Source of the DNA: Liolophura sinensis
Taxonomy: Eukaryota; Mollusca; Polyplacophora; Chitonida; Chitonidae
DNA: 64,000 bases
NCBI RefSeq assembly: GCF_032854445.1
Contig: NC_088301.1
Location: 434,001-498,000, forward strand
Direction: 5' to 3'
Part shown: positions 60,405-64,000 of the stretch, piece by piece
Layout: each line of letters opens with the position of its first letter
How positions within the stretch are numbered: the stretch's first letter is position 1
Program-made: the position numbers and the translations under genes
Notes under the pieces: model-generated
What the model saw: only the letters and a program-made list of their open reading frames with translations
Databases searched by the model: none
Told to the model about the DNA's origin: nothing

Positions 60405-63400
60405 CTTAAAAGTTGCCAAAGTCCACAATACAACAAAACAGCCACAATTTTGTTGATAATGGACAAACGGCACAAAAGTAGAATTTAGTGTGTAACTGCT
60501 CAAGATGACGCCATGCACCAAGTCTTTTAATTCAATTTGATCACCTCTCCTGAGAACTATTACAGTTGAAAAACTTTACAAAAACGGCCATAATTTTGTT
60601 GAAAAATGGACGAAACTGTCTAAAGCCAACAGAGGACTAATACTCTTTACCGAGTGAGTCTGAGTACGATTGTGTACTACTGTTTTTTTTTTGTGCAAAG
60701 CGAGAGATTGAAGACATAGCCCTATTAACACAGACCGATTTTATATCAATGCCAGTCTTGTTAAACCTATAAACATGAAATGCTTACTGCGATCCCAAGT
60801 GTTATATTCTCTTGATGTGATATGTATTATATTTATTTGATTGGTGTTCTTTCACTTATACGACGGCGGCCAGCAATATGGTGAGAGAGGAAACCGGGCA
60901 GAACCCGGAGGAAACCCGGGGTCGCTGGCAGACCTTCCCACGTAGATACGTATTACATGATATGATTTGTGTAGTTTTAACTCCATCGCAATATGAAGCA
61001 GAGAACAGCAAATGAGTTACACAGTTTGGACAACTATGCTGGCATTATATGGCACGCACCTGCCGATCCTCCATCATTTGTTCAAGCCGCGTACATAGCT
61101 CTGAGAAGGTAGGTCTGTCTTCTGGTACCTCCATCCAGCACTGGTACATCAACTCGTACCTAGTCAGGAAACAGAAATAACTAGAATCTGTGTCCTATCT
61201 GGTTGATAAGATATTACAACCTGCCTTCAGGGAAACATTGATGTTTTTGTTTCCCTTCTTAAGACCGTAACGACAGAAACGTACGGTTTCGTATCTTTAG
61301 TGCTGATCGAACCAATAAAGCATTAATCCGAGGACACAATAGCTCCCTCTAGTCAAAGTGTTCAAATATTATAACAGTACAGATTTTTAAGTATCTAGTG
61401 AGATTCCACTGGGCAGAGAAGCCGAGATTCCAGTGCATATGAAGGACCTGACTGAGGCCAGAGGTGAGCTTGACAAAACAGTGCATTGACAAAAAGTATA
61501 CTACCAAATTAAGCAATGACACCTCTAAATTCATTCTGTGTGGCATTTGGTACGACCACAAGAATGGCGCATTTGATAAAAACAAACCTGTACTGTCTGT
61601 ATAACAGGTCTGTCTTTCCTGATACATGTATATTCATATCATCAGCGGCATTTTCTCAGGAAATCTAACGAAAACTGTACGTGTATTAACGTGTGAAATA
61701 TTCCATAAAGGTCCATAAATACGCAAATTCTCTTTTACAAGAACAAAGACAAGATTTTAGAGTTGTATGTTTCTATACTTACAGCGCGTTGTCACATCCG
61801 GGTGGTTTGGGTAGTCTGTAACCATCTAGTAACATGTCATACAACTGTTTTGACTCTATATCCGCGTACGGGGTTCCACCCAATGTGGCCACCTCCCACA
61901 GTAACACACCAAACGCCCACCTGAACAACAAACCAACAACACAATAAACAGTTCATGTCCTTCTCCAGTGGCATTGTTATCATAACATGATAAAGCAATT
62001 TTTGACTTTCTATTTAAAGGTAAAACATCAACCAGAAGTCGGCTGCGACTGGCAGGCAAGAAAAAGTCATACATCTTAATCTTAATTAATACACCAGTAA
62101 AGTCTTTAATCCAGAAAGCATACGGGGCACGTATGCATATGGGTGTGTTTAGCAACGTTGATATGTGGCACACCGACTACTTCATATAGACATTGGACAA
62201 GTTGCTAAGGCGGGCGACTATATGAGAACTTGACCTGAAAAACAGTCGGCCCGTAAGTTTTTTCTGCATACACAATGGGCATCCCACTTGACTGCTTTAC
62301 ACTAAGTGTTAGCTATATGGCCTGGAAATAAGCAAATGTAGTGGAAATTGTTTATTGGTAAGTTTGGTATGGATATCAGCCATTCTAGAGAATCACATCA
62401 AACGGGACTTGAGAGGGATAGAAGTAGATTAATGTTACACAACCCAAACTACTCACACGTCACTCTGTGGGGTATACGTGCTCCGGAAGAGAGACTCCAG
62501 CGCCATCCAGCGGACCGGAACTCGAGTCTGCAATTAGACGACAAGTCTTAGAAAACCCTAAAACAATGTTTAATGGGGTTGTTCTGGGTGGGTAGTGATA
62601 TACGGACGCACATCATTCGCACAAATTTACACAGTTTGATGAACATTGATGCACTTTGGATGATTCACTTTCTGGGTGGAACTTGATGTTTGAACCTTTG
62701 ACCTTGGATAAACCGGAGGACGACCTTAGATTTAAAGCAATGCTGAAACCAAGCGAATGAAATCACAGTCAAGAACATACAAATCCGAACATACGTCCGA
62801 ACAAGTCCGAACATACGTTTTACAGAGACATTAAACTATTATACCTTACCACCTAGTCAGTTAAAAAAAGTAGGTGTTCATCGGCCGTCATTGCAGCCAT
62901 CAAAGCAGCCGTTGTACGGGTTTATGTGTAGGCAAACTTACGTTCGTAGACTTGATGTAAGTGTCGTCATTCTTTGACAACCCAAAATCCGCCACTTTCG
63001 CCGTCAGGTAGTTATCAAGAAGGATGTTTCTGGCGGCAACATCCCGGTGAATAATCTACAAATATTACCGGTGTTTTAAATGTAGACACCTGGGACATTA
63101 GATCTTGCATGTAAAGTCAAATTGTTAATGCCATAATAGTGCCAATAGAACTTGGTATTCACTCTTGATGGACAATCTGATCTGATGTATCAGTGGGTTT
63201 AGGAAACCACAGGTCCATTATGTTACGGTTCCATCCTGTACTACTTCTAACCTGATCTGCTGTTTTGGTAGATTTAGGAATGTGTTTACAAACCTAGAAC
63301 ACCACGCATATTGACCGTGCTGTATTGACCGTGATTTACTGACTGTTAGCTACACTACATAACTCATAGTGAACAGATGTTCCTAGAATGTATGTATGTA

Positions 63401-63761
63401 TTGACATTAAAGTTTTAAATCACACTTGATATGCTTTTAAGCTGAAAATCGTGCTGACGTCATCGATTGTGGATGGCTAGGCACCACTTGTCACTTTGTC
63501 GTCGCTGGATTGCCTTAACTTACACTACCATGCCTTTCTCTGTATTTATAATTGTGTTTTGAGATGACTGTCTTACCTGCTTAAAGCCCAAATGCTTCAG
63601 CCCCCTGGCGGCGTCCAGTCCAAATCCCAGAAGCTTGGTCTGGGTAAGGGAGGTAACTGATGCCAGATTGCTGTAGGTAGTAGGGCCGCTCGACCGGCTT
63701 TTTCTCAGGAAGGTTCTTAAGTCACCATTGGAGGCAAATTCCAGGGAGACATAAAGGGTCT
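60291..63761 (-). CDS. Receptor-type tyrosine kinase, C-terminal part of catalytic domain (continues off right edge)
   Basis: Five minus-strand exons (63577-63761, 62942-63055, 62457-62527, 61783-61920, 61060-61159) join in phase, plus a tentative last exon at 60291-60404. They cover a tyrosine kinase domain from the hinge onward. The hinge reads [20 protein letters not shown]. The catalytic loop is [10 protein letters not shown], the metal site DFGLS and the activation segment ends [11 protein letters not shown]. These are followed by [12 protein letters not shown] and the C-lobe motif [15 protein letters not shown]. The PVRWMA motif marks a tyrosine rather than a serine/threonine kinase. 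The long insert after FLRKSR and the hinge text resemble the Tie/FGFR group, but the extracellular part is outside the window. Catalytic Asp, Arg and Asn are present, so it looks active. Confidence 0.9.
60828..60950 (-). repeat. SINE family B, tail half
   Basis: TTTATTTGATTGGTGTTCTT, CACTTATACGACGGCGGCCA, GCAATATGGTGAGAG and CCGGGCAGAACCCGGAGGAA match the body and tail as I recall it. The tRNA-like head is missing. It lies between the last two putative RTK exons. Confidence 0.75.
61060..61159 (-). CDS. RTK exon (helices H and I)
   Basis: 100 nt encoding [20 protein letters not shown] then [13 protein letters not shown], the RP-T/S-F end of the kinase domain. Acceptor GACTAG|GTACGA, donor CAG|GTGCGT. 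Confidence 0.93.
61783..61920 (-). CDS. RTK exon (helices F and G)
   Basis: 138 nt encoding [40 protein letters not shown] and GCDNA. It matches the Tie2 text [21 protein letters not shown] as I recall it. Acceptor TTCAG|GTGGGC, donor GCT|GTAAGT. Confidence 0.94.
62457..62527 (-). CDS. RTK exon (activation segment end, APE-equivalent)
   Basis: 71 nt encoding [20 protein letters not shown] then QSD and the first two bases of V. Acceptor TTGCAG|ACTCGA, donor ACGT|GTGAGT. Confidence 0.92.
62942..63055 (-). CDS. RTK exon (catalytic loop and DFG)
   Basis: 114 nt, phase 0 to 0, encoding [20 protein letters not shown] then [18 protein letters not shown]. The loop has Val where most RTKs have Leu (HRDLAARN). 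One activation-loop tyrosine (TYIK). Donor AAC|GTAAGT. Confidence 0.94.
63577..63761 (-). CDS. RTK exon (hinge, kinase insert, helix E)
   Basis: 185 nt encoding [20 protein letters not shown], a Ser/Thr-rich insert ([20 protein letters not shown]), then [19 protein letters not shown]. Acceptor TTTTAG|AGACCC, donor CAG|GTAAGA. Confidence 0.92.
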
Positions 63762-63902
63762 CTAAAACACATACATTAATCATACACAATGTGTCAGTAT
63801 GGGTATGTTGACTTCAGCTGTATAGTTTACTGATTTTTACAGCATCTTTTAAGGACACTGAAGGTCATTGTGGAAATCGGGTGATTATTAGAATGATTTA
63901 GA

Positions 63903-64000
63903 CACCTGATGAATTACCTGGTGACATAAACTGGATAAAACACCTGATGGATTATCTGATGACATAAAATGGATCAGACACCTGATGAATTATCGGGTGA
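63903..64000. repeat. 39-bp tandem repeat entering from right edge
   Basis: CACCTGATGAATTACCTGGT recurs at 63903, 63942 and 63981 with a 39-bp period (GACATAAACTGGATAAAA between). It is probably the start of a longer array in an RTK intron. Confidence 0.8.

Overview
The window is a piece of an animal nuclear genome, most likely a mollusc and perhaps a bivalve. The genes have many short exons with GT-AG introns, and the proteins are metazoan signalling proteins. Two tRNA-headed SINE families match interspersed repeats I recall from bivalve and other lophotrochozoan genomes, so the taxon call is from memory plus inference. No operon, rRNA or CRISPR array is present, and I recognised no virus-like element.

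Four host genes can be read by joining exons whose splice phases agree. (1) MIB1 (mind bomb, minus strand, 2252-17308): 11 exons encoding about the N-terminal half, namely two MIB/HERC2 domains, a ZZ zinc finger, the linker repeats and the start of the ankyrin repeats. The gene continues beyond the left edge. (2) CABLES (plus strand, 17843-41330): 13 exons giving a complete 561-residue protein with the C-terminal cyclin-box-like region. (3) A small Rieske [2Fe-2S] protein of the RFESD type (minus strand, 46434-50563): four exons seen, C-terminal exon not found. (4) The C-terminal half of a receptor-type tyrosine kinase domain (minus strand, 60291-63761): five firm exons and one tentative terminal exon, with the N-terminal part beyond the right edge.

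MIB1 and CABLES are divergent. Their start codons lie 534 bp apart across a shared promoter region holding a perfect CRE (TGACGTCA) and an E-box. Both genes also lie on human 18q11.2, so the linkage may be old. MIB1 acts in Notch ligand endocytosis and CABLES links CDK and ABL kinases; nothing here shows that they act together.

The most unusual property is tandem repetition. About 20 unrelated arrays, with unit lengths from 19 to 113 bp, occupy roughly 18 kb (about 28%) and sit in many of the MIB1, CABLES and RFESD introns and in the intergenic DNA. Four of these arrays have captured an exon-intron junction. MIB1 exon 11 and CABLES exons 4 and 9 have their acceptor side copied, and MIB1 exon 3 has its donor side copied. 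The strongest case is CABLES exon 4: its real acceptor is the last unit of a 38-unit, 42-bp array in which 17 other units carry a matching AG. The last 11 units are open and in frame with exon 4.

The rest is AT-rich intron or intergenic DNA with SINEs, a mariner-type MITE, foldback repeats and microsatellites. Long open frames across the arrays follow from unit lengths divisible by three and are not called as genes.
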